This document shows, piece after piece, positions 54,235-63,691 of a stretch of DNA of 64,000 nt. Source of the DNA: CAHJXG01 sp964235485. GTDB taxonomy: Bacteria; Pseudomonadota; Alphaproteobacteria; Acetobacterales; Acetobacteraceae. Location: contig CAXSAZ010000014.1 in NCBI GenBank assembly GCA_964235485.1, positions 1 to 64,000 of the forward strand, in the 5' to 3' direction. The notes under the pieces were generated by a model. It did no database searches. It worked only from the letters and a program-made list of their open reading frames with translations, and was not told the origin of the DNA. Each line of letters opens with the position of its first letter. Position 1 is the stretch's first letter. Position numbers and translations under genes: made by a program.

Positions 54235-54726
54235 TCAGACTTCGGGCGGCACGGCGGCGATTGGGATCTCCCGCGGCTCGGCCGGCGGCTCGGGCGCGGC
54301 GGGGGCAGCGGCTTGCGGCGTCGGCGCTTCGTCCTCGTCGTCTCCCTCGGCGTTTTGCTGCTCGGGCGCCGCCGCTTCGCTGCCGTTGGCGTTGCCGTCC
54401 CTCTCGAAATGCGGGCGGCGCTGCGGCCCGGCGCCGTTGGTCTGTCCCTGCAACTGGGCCGCCTGGTTCATGGCGTTCAGGATGCGGAAGTAATGCTCCG
54501 CGTGCTGGAAGTAGCTCTCGGCCATTACCCGGTCGGCCGAACTCATGGCATCGCGGCCAAGCTGCAAATACTTCTCGAACAACTGCTGCGAGGTGCCGCG
54601 GATGCGCAGGTCGGGGCCATTGCTGTCGAACACATGGTTGCGGTTGAGCGGCACGTTACCGGATTGATGCCTGATCGGAACGCCGCCACCCCTATGGTTG
54701 CGTCCGCGCATACGTTTCACGTTCAT
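54235..54726 (-). CDS. DUF4167 domain protein
   Basis: This 163-aa protein starts MNVKRMRGRNHRGGG, then has NHVFDSNGPDLRIRGTSQQL and SSADRVMAESYFQHAEHYFR, the DUF4167 domain seen in many alphaproteobacteria. The basic N-terminus suggests RNA binding. The C-terminal half is acidic, then Pro/Ala-rich (EGDDEDEAPTPQAAAP) and low complexity. Function is unknown. It follows prmC in the leftward run, separated by 190 bp that show no gene but may hold a separate promoter. The ATG at 54724-54726 was chosen because the conserved KRMRGR begins there. Confidence 0.88.
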   Translation of the reverse strand: MNVKRMRGRNHRGGGVPIRHQSGNVPLNRNHVFDSNGPDLRIRGTSQQLFEKYLQLGRDAMSSADRVMAESYFQHAEHYFRILNAMNQAAQLQGQTNGAGPQRRPHFERDGNANGSEAAAPEQQNAEGDDEDEAPTPQAAAPAAPEPPAEPREIPIAAVPPEV

Positions 54727-54916
54727 TCGTATGGAACACTTTCCTGTTCGCGACCACCCTGGGACGCACGCGGGCGCGGCCCGGCGGCGGTCGTCTGGTG
54801 GCTTTGGGTTGCGCCCGCCAGCTTGCAGGCAACACAAGCGAGATCGCGCCTCTTGGGCCTCGATCCTGATCGCGCTGCCACCCTAGCGGCCCGGGGCCGT
54901 CCTGCCAAATGTTTTC

Positions 54917-55738
54917 TCAAGCCCTTACTACCATCGCGCGAGGAATACCGCCGAGATCGGCGCGGAACGCCACCGTCTGCCCAGCCAAGGCCGCAACCGC
55001 CTCCGCCTGGCCCGCGCCGATTTCCAGCACCGCGGCGCCGCCCGGCGCCAGCAGGCGCGGCAAGGCCGCAAGGATGCGGCGGTAAGCGTCCAACCCGTCC
55101 GCGCCGCCGTCCAGCGCGCGGGCCGGCTCGTACAGCAAAACCTCCGGCATCAGCCCGGCGATGTCGCCACCCGGGATGTAAGGCGGGTTGCTGAGCACCA
55201 GGTCGAAGCGGCCCGAAACTGCTGCATCCCAATCGCCGCACAGGAACGCGGACCGCCCCGCCAGCCCCAGCGCCGCCGCGTTGCGCGCAGCCAGCGAAGC
55301 CGCCTCCGCCGCCCGGTCCACGCCCATGCCCCAAGCCGACGGGAACTCGGTCAACGCCGCGAGCAGCAGACAGCCCGTGCCGGTGCCCAAGTCCAAGATG
55401 CGGCCCACCCGCCCCCGGTCCGGCGCCGCCGCCAGCGCCGCCTCGATCACCGCCTCGCTGTCGGCACGCGGGATCAGGGTCGCGGCGGACACGGCGAACG
55501 GCAGGCTCCAGAACTCCTGGCGTCCCAGGATCAGCGCCACCGGTTCCCGCGCGGCGCGCCGGGCCAGGAGGGCGCGGTAAGGCGCGGGATCGACCGACCG
55601 CCCCGGGTCGCGCAGCAGCGCCTCCCGCGACAGCCCGGCGGCATGGCCGAGCAGCAATCGGGCGTCCAGACGCGGGTTGTCCACCCCGGCCGCCGCCAGC
55701 AGCGCCGCGCCCTCGCGCAGCGCCTCGCCCACCGTCAC
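54917..55738 (-). CDS. prmC: Release-factor glutamine methyltransferase PrmC
   Basis: This 273-aa enzyme methylates the glutamine of the GGQ motif in release factors RF1 and RF2. Motifs are PRLDARLLLGHA near the N-terminus, RREFW-like GRQEFWSLPF, SAM motif ILDLGTGTGCLLLA and catalytic NPPY in LVLSNPPYIPGG. It starts at a GTG that overlaps the prfA stop (GTGA). Its substrate RF1 is therefore encoded by the gene just upstream in the same message. Confidence 0.95.
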   Translation of the reverse strand: MTVGEALREGAALLAAAGVDNPRLDARLLLGHAAGLSREALLRDPGRSVDPAPYRALLARRAAREPVALILGRQEFWSLPFAVSAATLIPRADSEAVIEAALAAAPDRGRVGRILDLGTGTGCLLLAALTEFPSAWGMGVDRAAEAASLAARNAAALGLAGRSAFLCGDWDAAVSGRFDLVLSNPPYIPGGDIAGLMPEVLLYEPARALDGGADGLDAYRRILAALPRLLAPGGAAVLEIGAGQAEAVAALAGQTVAFRADLGGIPRAMVVRA

Positions 55739-56796
55739 TCTTGCGCGGCCAACCGGGCGGCTTGGTCCTCGGCGGTCAGCCGGTCCACGATCTCGTCCAG
55801 GTCGCCCCCCATGATCCGGTCGATCTTGTGCAGGGTCAGCTCGACCCGGTGGTCCGACACCCGGCCTTGCGGGAAATTGTAGGTACGGATGCGCTCGCTG
55901 CGGTCGCCGGTGCCGACCTGCGACTTGCGGTCGGCGGCGCGGGTGTTGGCGAGGCTTGACCGCTGCGCCTCATACAGCTTGGCACGCAGGATCTTCATCG
56001 CCTTGGCGCGGTTCTTGTGCTGGCTCCGCTCCTCCTGCATCGCCACCACGACGCCGGAGGGCAGGTGGGTGATGCGGACGGCGCTTTCCGTCTTGTTGAC
56101 GTGCTGGCCGCCGGCGCCGGACGCGCGATACACGTCGATGCGCAGGTCGGCCTCGTTCACCTCCACATCGACCTCCTCCGCTTCCGGCAGCACGGCGACG
56201 GTCACGGTGGAGGTGTGGATGCGCCCCTGGCTCTCGGTCGCCGGCACGCGCTGCACGCGGTGGACGCCGGATTCGTACTTGAGCCGGGCGAACACGTTGC
56301 GCCCGGTGATCTCGGCGACGCCTTCCTTCAAGCCGCCGAGGCCGGTGTCGCCGTATTCCAAGACCTCGAACCGCCAGCCTTTCGCCTCCGCGTATTTCTG
56401 ATACATCCCGAACAGTTCGGCGGCGAACAAGCTGGCCTCGTCGCCGCCAGCGGCCGGGCGGATTTCCAGGATGGCACTGCGGGCGTCCGCCTCGTCCTTG
56501 GGCAGCAGCGCCAGGCGGATTTCATGGCGCAGCGCCGGCAGCTTCTCTTTCAGTTCGTAAAGCTCGGCCTCGGCCAAGTCTTTCATCTCGGGATCGGACA
56601 GCAGCGCCTCTGCCTCCGCGTTCGCCCGCTCGGCGTCGCGCAGTTCGTCGATGCGGTCCACGATGGGCGCCAGCTCCGACAACTCCTTGCTGGCGCGGGA
56701 GAACCCGTCGCCGCCCAGGCCCTCGCTCAGCATCGACCGCAGCTCGGCCGCGCGGCCCACGATGCGGTCGAGCTTGTAATCCAGGCTGCCGCTCAC
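55735..56796 (-). CDS. prfA: Peptide chain release factor 1
   Basis: This 353-aa factor reads UAA and UAG. It has the GGQ motif in SGAGGQHVNKTESAVR and the tripeptide-recognition region around RVPATESQGRIHTS, where an RF1-type PAT sequence is present. Length is normal. It starts at a GTG overlapping the hisS stop (GTGA) and is coupled to prmC downstream. As the factor that reads UAG, it is relevant to the amber codon in the second RM methyltransferase. Confidence 0.96.
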   Translation of the reverse strand: MSGSLDYKLDRIVGRAAELRSMLSEGLGGDGFSRASKELSELAPIVDRIDELRDAERANAEAEALLSDPEMKDLAEAELYELKEKLPALRHEIRLALLPKDEADARSAILEIRPAAGGDEASLFAAELFGMYQKYAEAKGWRFEVLEYGDTGLGGLKEGVAEITGRNVFARLKYESGVHRVQRVPATESQGRIHTSTVTVAVLPEAEEVDVEVNEADLRIDVYRASGAGGQHVNKTESAVRITHLPSGVVVAMQEERSQHKNRAKAMKILRAKLYEAQRSSLANTRAADRKSQVGTGDRSERIRTYNFPQGRVSDHRVELTLHKIDRIMGGDLDEIVDRLTAEDQAARLAAQE

Positions 56797-58031
56797 GCCA
56801 GCTTGTCCGCCAACTCGGCCAAAGCGACCTCTCCTTGCGCACCGGTCGCCAAATCCTTCACCTGCGCCACGCCGCGCGCCAGTTCCGCCTCGCCGATGAT
56901 GACGGCCGCGCGGGCGCCGATGCGGTTGGCACGCTCCATCCGGCGCTTGAGGTTGCCGCGATACGCCATCTCCGCCCGGATGCCCGCGGCGCGCAGCGCC
57001 TGGGTCGCGTCCAGCGCCGCCGCTTCCTCGGTCGCCCCGCCCACGGGAATCACGGCCACCGGCGCGGGCGGCACCGGCGGCGCGTCCAGCAGCATGGCGA
57101 GGCGCTCGATCCCCGCCGCCCAGCCGACCGCCGGGACCGCCGGGCCGCCCATCTGCGCCACCAACCCGTCGTAGCGCCCGCCCGCCATCACCGCGCCCTG
57201 GGCGCCCAGCTTGTCGGTCACGAACTCGAAGGCGGTGTGGTTGTAGTAGTCCAGCCCGCGCACGATCCGCGGATTCTCCCGGAACGGCACGCGCAGCCGG
57301 ATCAGGTGGGCGCGCAACGCATCATAGAAGGCCGCCGCCTCCGGCGTCAGCACGGCGTGGATGGTGGGCGCGTCGGCCACCAAGGCGCGGTCGCCGGGGT
57401 CCTTGCTGTCCAGGATGCGCAGCGGGTTACGCGCCAAGCGGTCCCGGCTTTCCGCCGAAAGCGCATCCTGGTGCGCGCTGAAATGCGCCACCAAAGCCTC
57501 CCGGTAAGCGCCCCGGCTGGCGGCGTCGCCCAATGTGTTCAGTTCCAGCACCGTATCCCCGGCCACGCCCAGCGCCCCCAGGATCTGCCAGCCCAGCGCG
57601 ATGATCTCCGCGTCCGCCAGCGGCTCCGACGGGCCGATCAGCTCCGCGCCGATCTGGTGGAACTGCCGGTAGCGGCCCTTCTGCGGGCGCTCGTAGCGGA
57701 ACATCGGCCCGGCGTAGAACACCTTTTGCGGCAAGGACTGCGTCAGCCCGTTGCTGACCAGCGCGCGGCACACCCCGGCGGTGTTCTCCGGGCGCAGCGT
57801 CAGGCTGTCGCCGCCGCGGTCCTCGAAGCTGTACATCTCCTTCGTCACCACGTCCGACGTGTCGCCCAGCGTGCGGGCGAACACGCGCGTGTCCTCGAAG
57901 ATGGGCGTGGCCCATTCCTCCAGCCCATACAACCCGGCGACGCGCCGGGCGGTGTCGATGACGTGGGCGTGGCGGCGCTGCTCCTCGCCGATCAGGTCCC
58001 GTGTGCCGCGGACCGGCTGCAGGTCGGCCAT
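56793..58031 (-). CDS. hisS: Histidyl-tRNA synthetase
   Basis: This 412-aa class II synthetase charges tRNA-His. It starts MADLQPVRGTRDLIGEE, with motif 2 in FRYERPQKGRYRQFHQIG, the histidine loop GRYDGLVAQMGGPAVPAVGW and a C-terminal anticodon-binding domain. EDRGGDSLTLRPENTAGVCR is typical. It lies 1 bp after ispG and overlaps prfA. Confidence 0.96.
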   Translation of the reverse strand: MADLQPVRGTRDLIGEEQRRHAHVIDTARRVAGLYGLEEWATPIFEDTRVFARTLGDTSDVVTKEMYSFEDRGGDSLTLRPENTAGVCRALVSNGLTQSLPQKVFYAGPMFRYERPQKGRYRQFHQIGAELIGPSEPLADAEIIALGWQILGALGVAGDTVLELNTLGDAASRGAYREALVAHFSAHQDALSAESRDRLARNPLRILDSKDPGDRALVADAPTIHAVLTPEAAAFYDALRAHLIRLRVPFRENPRIVRGLDYYNHTAFEFVTDKLGAQGAVMAGGRYDGLVAQMGGPAVPAVGWAAGIERLAMLLDAPPVPPAPVAVIPVGGATEEAAALDATQALRAAGIRAEMAYRGNLKRRMERANRIGARAAVIIGEAELARGVAQVKDLATGAQGEVALAELADKLA

Positions 58032-58032
58032 G

Positions 58033-59160
58033 CTACTCCGCTGCCACCTTCGCGGGCGCCGGGGCCGCCGCGGCCAGCTCCGCCGCCCGGCGCTCCACGG
58101 TCTCGATGATGTGCTCCACCATGTCGCCGCCGTCGATGGTGTGGTCGGTGCGCCCGGCGTGATACACCATGTGCCGCCCGTTGCCGCCGCCGGTCACGCC
58201 GATGTCGGTCATCAGCGCCTCGCCGGGACCGTTCACCACGCAGCCGATGATCGACAGCGTGATCGGCGTCTTGATGTGCGACAGCCGCTGCTCCAGCGTC
58301 GCCACCGTCTCGATCACGTTGAAGCCCTGCCGGGCGCAGGACGGGCAACTGACGATCTTCACGCCCCGGTGCCGCACGCCGAGCGACTTCAGGATGTCCC
58401 AGCCGACATGGACCTCCTCCTCCGGCTCCGCCGACAAGGAAACGCGCAGGGTGTCGCCGATCCCGGCCCAGATCAGGCTGCCGAGGCCAATGGCCGACTT
58501 CACCGTGCCCGCGCGCTTGGTGCCGGCCTCCGTGATGCCGATGTGCAGCGGGTGGTCGCAAACCTCCGCGAGCTGCTGATACGCCGCGACCGCCATGAAC
58601 ACGTCGGACGCCTTTACGCTGATCTTGAACTCGTGGAAGTCGTGGTCCTGCAAAATCTTGGCATGTTCCAACGCGCTTTCCACCAGCGCCTCCGGGTTCG
58701 GCTCCCCGTATTTCTCCAGCAAATGCCGCTCCAACGACCCAGCGTTCACGCCGATCCGCATGGAGCAGCCATGGTCGCGCGCCGCCTTGATGACCTCCCG
58801 CACCCGGTCGGCGCTGCCGATGTTGCCGGGGTTGATGCGCAGGCACGCGGCGCCGCTTTCCGCCGCCTCGATGGCCCGGCGGTAATGGAAATGGATGTCG
58901 GCGACGACCGGCACCGAGACCTGGCGCACGATGTCTTTCAGCGCCAGCGCGCTTTCCTGGTCCGGGCAGGACACGCGGACGATATCGACCCCGGCCTCTT
59001 CCGCCCGGCGGATTTGCGCGACGGTCGCGGGCACGTCGGTGGTGGGCGTGTTGGTCATGGTCTGCACTGTGATCGGCGCGTCGCCGCCGACCGGCACGGG
59101 ACCCACATGGATCTGGCGGGACTTCCGGCGCTCGATCTGCTGATACGGGCGATAGCTCAT
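58033..59160 (-). CDS. ispG: 4-hydroxy-3-methylbut-2-enyl diphosphate synthase
   Basis: This 375-aa Fe-S enzyme catalyses the penultimate step of the MEP isoprenoid pathway. The TIM-barrel half shows VQTMTNTPTTDV and VVADIHFHYRRAIEA. The 4Fe-4S ligands are in SCPSCARQGF and IIGCVVNGPGEA. The C-terminus is extended by an Ala/Pro-rich tail. It is followed after 1 bp by hisS. Upstream, 90 bp include the AT-rich TATATATA at about 59195, a possible -10 region. Confidence 0.96.
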   Translation of the reverse strand: MSYRPYQQIERRKSRQIHVGPVPVGGDAPITVQTMTNTPTTDVPATVAQIRRAEEAGVDIVRVSCPDQESALALKDIVRQVSVPVVADIHFHYRRAIEAAESGAACLRINPGNIGSADRVREVIKAARDHGCSMRIGVNAGSLERHLLEKYGEPNPEALVESALEHAKILQDHDFHEFKISVKASDVFMAVAAYQQLAEVCDHPLHIGITEAGTKRAGTVKSAIGLGSLIWAGIGDTLRVSLSAEPEEEVHVGWDILKSLGVRHRGVKIVSCPSCARQGFNVIETVATLEQRLSHIKTPITLSIIGCVVNGPGEALMTDIGVTGGGNGRHMVYHAGRTDHTIDGGDMVEHIIETVERRAAELAAAAPAPAKVAAE

Positions 59161-59227
59161 GCTGGCTCCCCACGCCGGACCTCCGGCGCTTCCGTGCTAT
59201 ATATACAAGTGCCCAGGATCGCTTCCA

Positions 59228-59242
59228 CTGCGCCATGCGCAG
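59228..59242 (-). terminator. Short hairpin after rodZ-like gene
   Basis: CTGCGC, loop CAT, GCGCAG is a perfect 6-bp stem located 8 bases after the rodZ-like stop. It lacks a T tract. A 13-base direct repeat with one mismatch (CGCTTCCACTGCG/CGCTTCTACTGCG) flanks it. Weak terminator at best. Confidence 0.3.
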
Positions 59243-59250
59243 GGCCGCTT

Positions 59251-60237
59251 CTACTGCGAGGGGGGGCGTGCCGTCGAGGCGGCCTTGGCGATTTCGGCGC
59301 GAAGCCCGTCCGGCTCCAAGGCGATGTCACGCCGCACGGCGCCGGGCGGCCCCAAAGGAGGCGCTGTCTCGCCATCGACCAGCAGTTCCGTGCCGCCGGC
59401 ATTGCCGGTGGTGAGCAGCAGCGCCGGCCCGTTCGGCACCGCCCAGGACTCGCCCCCGCGCAGGACGCGGTTCAACAGGACGTGGCCCCCGCGCTCCCGG
59501 ACCTGGACCCAGGCATCGGCGTTGGCCCGCAGCAGGATGCGGCTCTCGTCGCCGGGCGGGGCGGCCGGGGGCGGCGTCACGGCCAGCGGCGGGGCCGGCT
59601 CCAGCGACGGCGGCGGGCTGGGCACCGGCGTGGCGGGCGCCGGCGGTTCCACGGGGACGGCGGCGGCGGGCGGCGGCGGGTCGGCGGGCGGCGGCGGGTC
59701 GGCGGGCGGCCGGCCAGCGAGCGGCGCCAAGCGTTCGGGCAGGGCCTGGACGGCGGGCGGCGACGGGTCGTCGGAGAACCGATACCAGCCGGCATAGGCC
59801 GCCACCGCCAGCAGCGTGCCCAGCAGCACGGCCACGCCGGCGGGAACGCCGCGGTCCGGCACCGGGGCGGGAAAGTCCAGCTCCGCCTTCTGCGCCGCCG
59901 CGTCAGGCTCGGCGCGGAACCGCCGGGCAACCGCGGCGGCGTCCAGGCCGAGCAGCGCCGCGTAGGCACGGGCAAAGCCCACGGCATAAACGGGACCCGG
60001 CAGGTCCGCGAAGCGGCCATCCTCGACCGCTTCCAAGAACGATGGCCGGACGCACAGCTTCGCCGCCACATCCGGCAGCGCCAAGCCCAGCCGCATCCGC
60101 GCGGCGCGGAGTTCCATGCCGACGCGCCCCGCTTCCGTGACCGGGCCGGGCCGATCGGCGTCCCACGCGCCGTCCGCCTGCCCGTTCCCGGTTCGGCGGC
60201 GCCGAAACAGCACACCCGCTTTCGTTTGCGACATCAT
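59251..60237 (-). CDS. RodZ-like helix-turn-helix membrane protein
   Basis: This 328-aa protein has a cytosolic HTH_25 domain (about residues 35-105; GMELRAARMRLGLALPDVAA, FARAYAALLGLD), one membrane helix (VAVLLGTLLAVAAYAGW) and a periplasmic part with a long Pro-rich linker followed by a DUF4115-type domain ending before KAASTARPPSQ. This is the architecture of RodZ, which links MreB to the cell-wall elongation machinery. The linker is built from DPPPPA repeats encoded by 18-bp tandem units near 59662-59715. ispG follows, as in enterobacteria, which supports the call. Confidence 0.88.
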   Translation of the reverse strand: MMSQTKAGVLFRRRRTGNGQADGAWDADRPGPVTEAGRVGMELRAARMRLGLALPDVAAKLCVRPSFLEAVEDGRFADLPGPVYAVGFARAYAALLGLDAAAVARRFRAEPDAAAQKAELDFPAPVPDRGVPAGVAVLLGTLLAVAAYAGWYRFSDDPSPPAVQALPERLAPLAGRPPADPPPPADPPPPAAAVPVEPPAPATPVPSPPPSLEPAPPLAVTPPPAAPPGDESRILLRANADAWVQVRERGGHVLLNRVLRGGESWAVPNGPALLLTTGNAGGTELLVDGETAPPLGPPGAVRRDIALEPDGLRAEIAKAASTARPPSQ

Positions 60238-60307
60238 TCAATGTACGCGACTACTCGGATGTCGCAACTATCGCAAGTTGTAAGTTTGAGACTAACCGGC
60301 CCAGACG

Positions 60308-62554
60308 CTACACGAGATGCCCGTGCTCGCGCGCCCAGGACAGCAGCGGGGCGCGCAGGCTCGCCGCGCCGGCCGCGTTGCGCCGGGCCGCCGCCAGCAC
60401 GGCCCGCAGCTCCGCAAGCTGCACGGACGCAAACGCCGCCTTGAGCCGCAGCAGGCCCGCCGCCGGCATCGACAGGGTGGTGATGCCCAGCGCCGCCAGC
60501 ACCATGGCCTCCAGCGGACGCCCGGCGTGCTCGCCGCACAGGGACACCTCGACGCCCGCCGCCGCCGCCGCGGCGCACAACTGGTCCAGCGCGTCCAGCA
60601 CCGGCGGCGACAGCAGGTCGTAGCGCCCGGCCAGCCCCGGCGTACCGCGGTCGGCGGCGAACAGGAACTGCATCAGGTCGTTGGACCCGACCGACACGAA
60701 GTCCGCCTCTGCCATCAACGCCGGCAACTGCCACAACAGGGCCGGCACCTCGACCATGCTGCCGACCAGCAGCCGCTCGGGCACCGGACGCACCCGCGCC
60801 GCTTCCGCCATCAACAGGTCGCGGGCGGCGCGGAACTCGGCCACGGTGGCGACCATGGGGAACATCACCGACAGCGTGCGGCCCTGCGCCGCCAGCAGCA
60901 GGGCGCGGAGCTGGCGACGCATCAGCGCCGGGCGGTCCAGCCCGACGCGCAGGCTGCGCCAGCCCATCGCCGGGTTCTCCTCCTCCTGCGGGGCCGCGCC
61001 CGGCAGCAGCTTGTCCCCGCCGAGGTCCAGCGTGCGGAACCGCACCGGGCGGTCCCCGGCGGCGTCCAGCACGCGGGAATACAGCGCCGCCTGCTCCGGC
61101 ACGTCCGCGACCTCGCCGCCCGCCAGCATCGCGATCTCCGTCCGGAACAGCCCGATGCCGGACGCGCCCGTGGCATCGAGCTGCTCGACCTCCCGCGCCA
61201 GCCCCACGTTGAGCATCAGGCTCAGGGCCACGCCGTCCGCCGTGCGCGCCGGGCGGTGGCGCTGGGCGGCGAACTCGGCTTCAAGCTGCGAGCGGGCGTC
61301 CAGCGCGCGGGCGTAGGCGATCCGCAGCTCGCTGTCCGGGCGCAGGATCAGTTGCCCTTCCTCCGCGTCCAGCACCGCGCCGTCGCCGTCCTCCACCGCC
61401 GCCAGCAGGCCGCGCACGCCGCCCACCGCCGGCAGGCCGAGGGCGCGGGCCAGGATCGCGGCGTGCCCGGCCGAGCTGCCCTCCTCGATGGCGACGCCGC
61501 CGATGCCGCGGGCGTGCCATTCCAAAAGCTGCGCCGGGCCGAGACGGCGGGCGATCAGGATGGCGCCCTGCGGAATCGCCGGCTGCGCCTCGTCCCCGTC
61601 AAGGGCGGCCAGCAGCCGGCCGGCCAGGTCCTCCATGTCCGCCAGGCGCTCGCGCAGATAAGGGTCGGCAATGCGGCGCATCCGGTCGCGTATGTCGTTG
61701 GTGACGCGATACACCGCCGCCTCCGCCGTGAAGCCGCCCGCCACCGCTTCCCGCACCCGGCGCATCCAGCCGCCGTCGCCGGCCACCAGGCGCGTCGCCT
61801 CGAACACTTCCCGCGGGCCGTCGCCGTCCGGCAGCCGCGTTTCGATCAGGTCGTCCAGCGTTTGGCGCATGGACGCGACGGCGAGGTTCAGGCGCTCCGC
61901 TTCCTCCGCGGGGTCGTCGGCCAGCAGGCGGCGCAAGGGCGCGCCGGCGCCGTGCAGCACCACCGGGCCGACCGCGATGCCCGGCGCAAAGGGCGTCACC
62001 TTGAACCGCTGCAGCACCGTGGCGCCCACGCCCTGCTGCGCCCCGTCCCGCACCCCCGCCGCGGCCAGCACCTCCGCCAGCAGCATGGCGACGGTTTCCA
62101 GCAGCTCCACCTCGTCGTCCGCGTAGCGGCGCGGCGCCCGGTTCTGCACCGCGAGCACGCCGATGAGCTTGCCGCTGCGCCGCACCGGCACGGCCAGCAG
62201 GGAAGCGAACGGGTCCTCCCCGGTTTCCGGGCGGTAAACAAAGGCCGGATGGTTCTGCGCGTCCGGCAGGTTCTGCACCATGCCGGTCGCCGCCGTGATG
62301 CCGACGATCCCCTCCCCCACGCGCAGCCGGGTGCGGCCGACCGCCTCCGGGTTGAGGCCGTGGGTGGCGGTGAGTTCCAACAGGTCGCCGGGCCGCAGGG
62401 CGTAGATCGTGCAGACCTCCGCCACCATCTCGCTCGCCACCAGCGCCGCCAGGTCGCCGAGCGGCACGCCATTCCCATCCGCGGCCCCGATCATGGAAAA
62501 GCCGAGCGCCATCATGTCGCGCAGCCGGGCCAGCAGGCGGCGCGTTTGCGGCAT
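60308..62554 (-). CDS. ptsP: Nitrogen PTS enzyme I (EI-Ntr)
   Basis: This 748-aa protein starts the regulatory nitrogen phosphotransferase chain (EI-Ntr to NPr to EIIA-Ntr). It has an N-terminal GAF domain (about residues 1-165, VGEGIVGITAATG, LIGVLAVQNR), the phosphorylatable His in IEEGSSAGHAAILARALGLP, and the PEP-binding barrel with GSNDLMQFLFAADR and the catalytic Cys in SLCGEHAG. In E. coli the GAF domain senses glutamine. No NPr gene is in the window. Its ATG directly follows the stop of the monooxygenase gene with no gap. Confidence 0.95.
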   Translation of the reverse strand: MPQTRRLLARLRDMMALGFSMIGAADGNGVPLGDLAALVASEMVAEVCTIYALRPGDLLELTATHGLNPEAVGRTRLRVGEGIVGITAATGMVQNLPDAQNHPAFVYRPETGEDPFASLLAVPVRRSGKLIGVLAVQNRAPRRYADDEVELLETVAMLLAEVLAAAGVRDGAQQGVGATVLQRFKVTPFAPGIAVGPVVLHGAGAPLRRLLADDPAEEAERLNLAVASMRQTLDDLIETRLPDGDGPREVFEATRLVAGDGGWMRRVREAVAGGFTAEAAVYRVTNDIRDRMRRIADPYLRERLADMEDLAGRLLAALDGDEAQPAIPQGAILIARRLGPAQLLEWHARGIGGVAIEEGSSAGHAAILARALGLPAVGGVRGLLAAVEDGDGAVLDAEEGQLILRPDSELRIAYARALDARSQLEAEFAAQRHRPARTADGVALSLMLNVGLAREVEQLDATGASGIGLFRTEIAMLAGGEVADVPEQAALYSRVLDAAGDRPVRFRTLDLGGDKLLPGAAPQEEENPAMGWRSLRVGLDRPALMRRQLRALLLAAQGRTLSVMFPMVATVAEFRAARDLLMAEAARVRPVPERLLVGSMVEVPALLWQLPALMAEADFVSVGSNDLMQFLFAADRGTPGLAGRYDLLSPPVLDALDQLCAAAAAAGVEVSLCGEHAGRPLEAMVLAALGITTLSMPAAGLLRLKAAFASVQLAELRAVLAAARRNAAGAASLRAPLLSWAREHGHLV

Positions 62555-63691
62555 CTACGGATGACTCGGATCATGCCTGCCGGCGGCTGGATCATGCCTG
62601 CCGGCGGCTGGGTCATGCCGGGCGGCGGCTGGGTCATGCCGGGCGGCCAGCGCCCCGCAGGCCTGATCGACCAGCTCCGCGATGATCTCCGCAATCGGCT
62701 GCTCCGCCGTCACCATGCCCACGGACTGCCCGGCCATCACCGAGCCGTGCTCCACGTCGCCGTCGATCACCGCGCGGCGCAGCGCGCCTGCCCAGAAATG
62801 CTCCACGGACAACTGCGCTTCTTCCCGCGTCAGCTCGCCCGCATCGACGCGCGCCATCGCCGCCGCCTGGTGCCGCAGAAAGGCTTCCGTGCCGGCGTTG
62901 AGGAGGCCGCGCACGGGGATCACCGGGAAGCGCGGGTCGAGCTGCACGCTCGGCAGCGCGTCGCGGGCGCGGGCGCGGATGAAGGCGTCCTTGAAGCGCG
63001 GATGGGCGATGCTTTCGCGCGCCGCTGCGAACCGGGTGCCGAGCTGCGCGCCGGCCGCGCCCATTTCCAGGAAGGCGAGGATCGCCTCGCCCCGGCCGAT
63101 GCCGCCGGCGACGAACACCGGAACCTCCGCGATGTGGGGTAAGATTTCCTGGGCCAGCACCGCAAGCGACACCGGGCCAATGTGGCCGCCGGCCTCCGAC
63201 CCTTCGATCACCAGCGCGTCGGCGCCGAGGCGCACCATGCGCCGCGCCAGCACAAGCGCCGGGGCGAAGCAGATCAAGCGGCTGCGTTGCTTCACCGCGC
63301 GCACGGCCGCCCCGCCCGGCACGCCCCCGGCCAGCACGACATGGCCAACCCCTGCCTCCTGGCACACCGCGATCAGGTCCAGCAGGCGCGGGTGCATGGT
63401 GAGGAGGTTGACGCCGAACGGCCGCGTGGTCAGCGCCTGGGTGCCGGCGATCTCGTTTGCCAGCGCGTCCGGCCCCATGGAGCCGCCGGCCAGCACGCCG
63501 AAGCCGCCCGCGTTGCTGATGGCGGCGACCAAGTTGCGCTCGCTGACCCAGCTCATCGCGCCGCCCATGATCGCGACCCGGCTGCCAAGGAAGCGCCGCC
63601 CGCGCTCCGACAGCCGGTCGAACTCGGCCTGCGCGAGCAGGGCGCCGGAGCTTGAGGTACCGAAGCCGGGTGCTGCGATGTCAGGCGGCAT
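62555..63691 (-). CDS. Nitronate monooxygenase-family flavoprotein with repeat tail
   Basis: This 378-aa FMN-dependent TIM-barrel protein resembles 2-nitropropane dioxygenase/nitronate monooxygenase and enoyl-ACP reductase FabK. Motifs are IMGGAMSWVSERNLVAAISN, GGFGVLAGGS, VIEGSEAGGHIG and FVAGGIGRGEAILA. The last 29 residues are four 7-residue units of the form RHDPAAG encoded by a 21-bp tandem repeat and are not part of the known fold. It overlaps lysC by 11 bp, and ptsP follows without a gap. The natural substrate is not known. Confidence 0.88.
   Translation of the reverse strand: MPPDIAAPGFGTSSSGALLAQAEFDRLSERGRRFLGSRVAIMGGAMSWVSERNLVAAISNAGGFGVLAGGSMGPDALANEIAGTQALTTRPFGVNLLTMHPRLLDLIAVCQEAGVGHVVLAGGVPGGAAVRAVKQRSRLICFAPALVLARRMVRLGADALVIEGSEAGGHIGPVSLAVLAQEILPHIAEVPVFVAGGIGRGEAILAFLEMGAAGAQLGTRFAAARESIAHPRFKDAFIRARARDALPSVQLDPRFPVIPVRGLLNAGTEAFLRHQAAAMARVDAGELTREEAQLSVEHFWAGALRRAVIDGDVEHGSVMAGQSVGMVTAEQPIAEIIAELVDQACGALAARHDPAAARHDPAAGRHDPAAGRHDPSHP
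62570..62653. repeat. 21-bp tandem repeat (four units) in the monooxygenase 3' end
   Basis: Four consecutive 21-base units (62570-62590, 62591-62611, 62612-62632, 62633-62653) differ at few positions; the first two are identical. They keep frame, encoding RHDPAAG-like heptads at the C-terminus. Such repeats can change copy number by slippage. Confidence 0.9.

Noticed and set aside
60317..63142. A 941-codon open frame on the plus strand opposite ptsP and the monooxygenase gene
   Set aside because: Composition is Arg/Gln/His-rich without domains, and it spans two real genes on the other strand; it is a GC-bias shadow.
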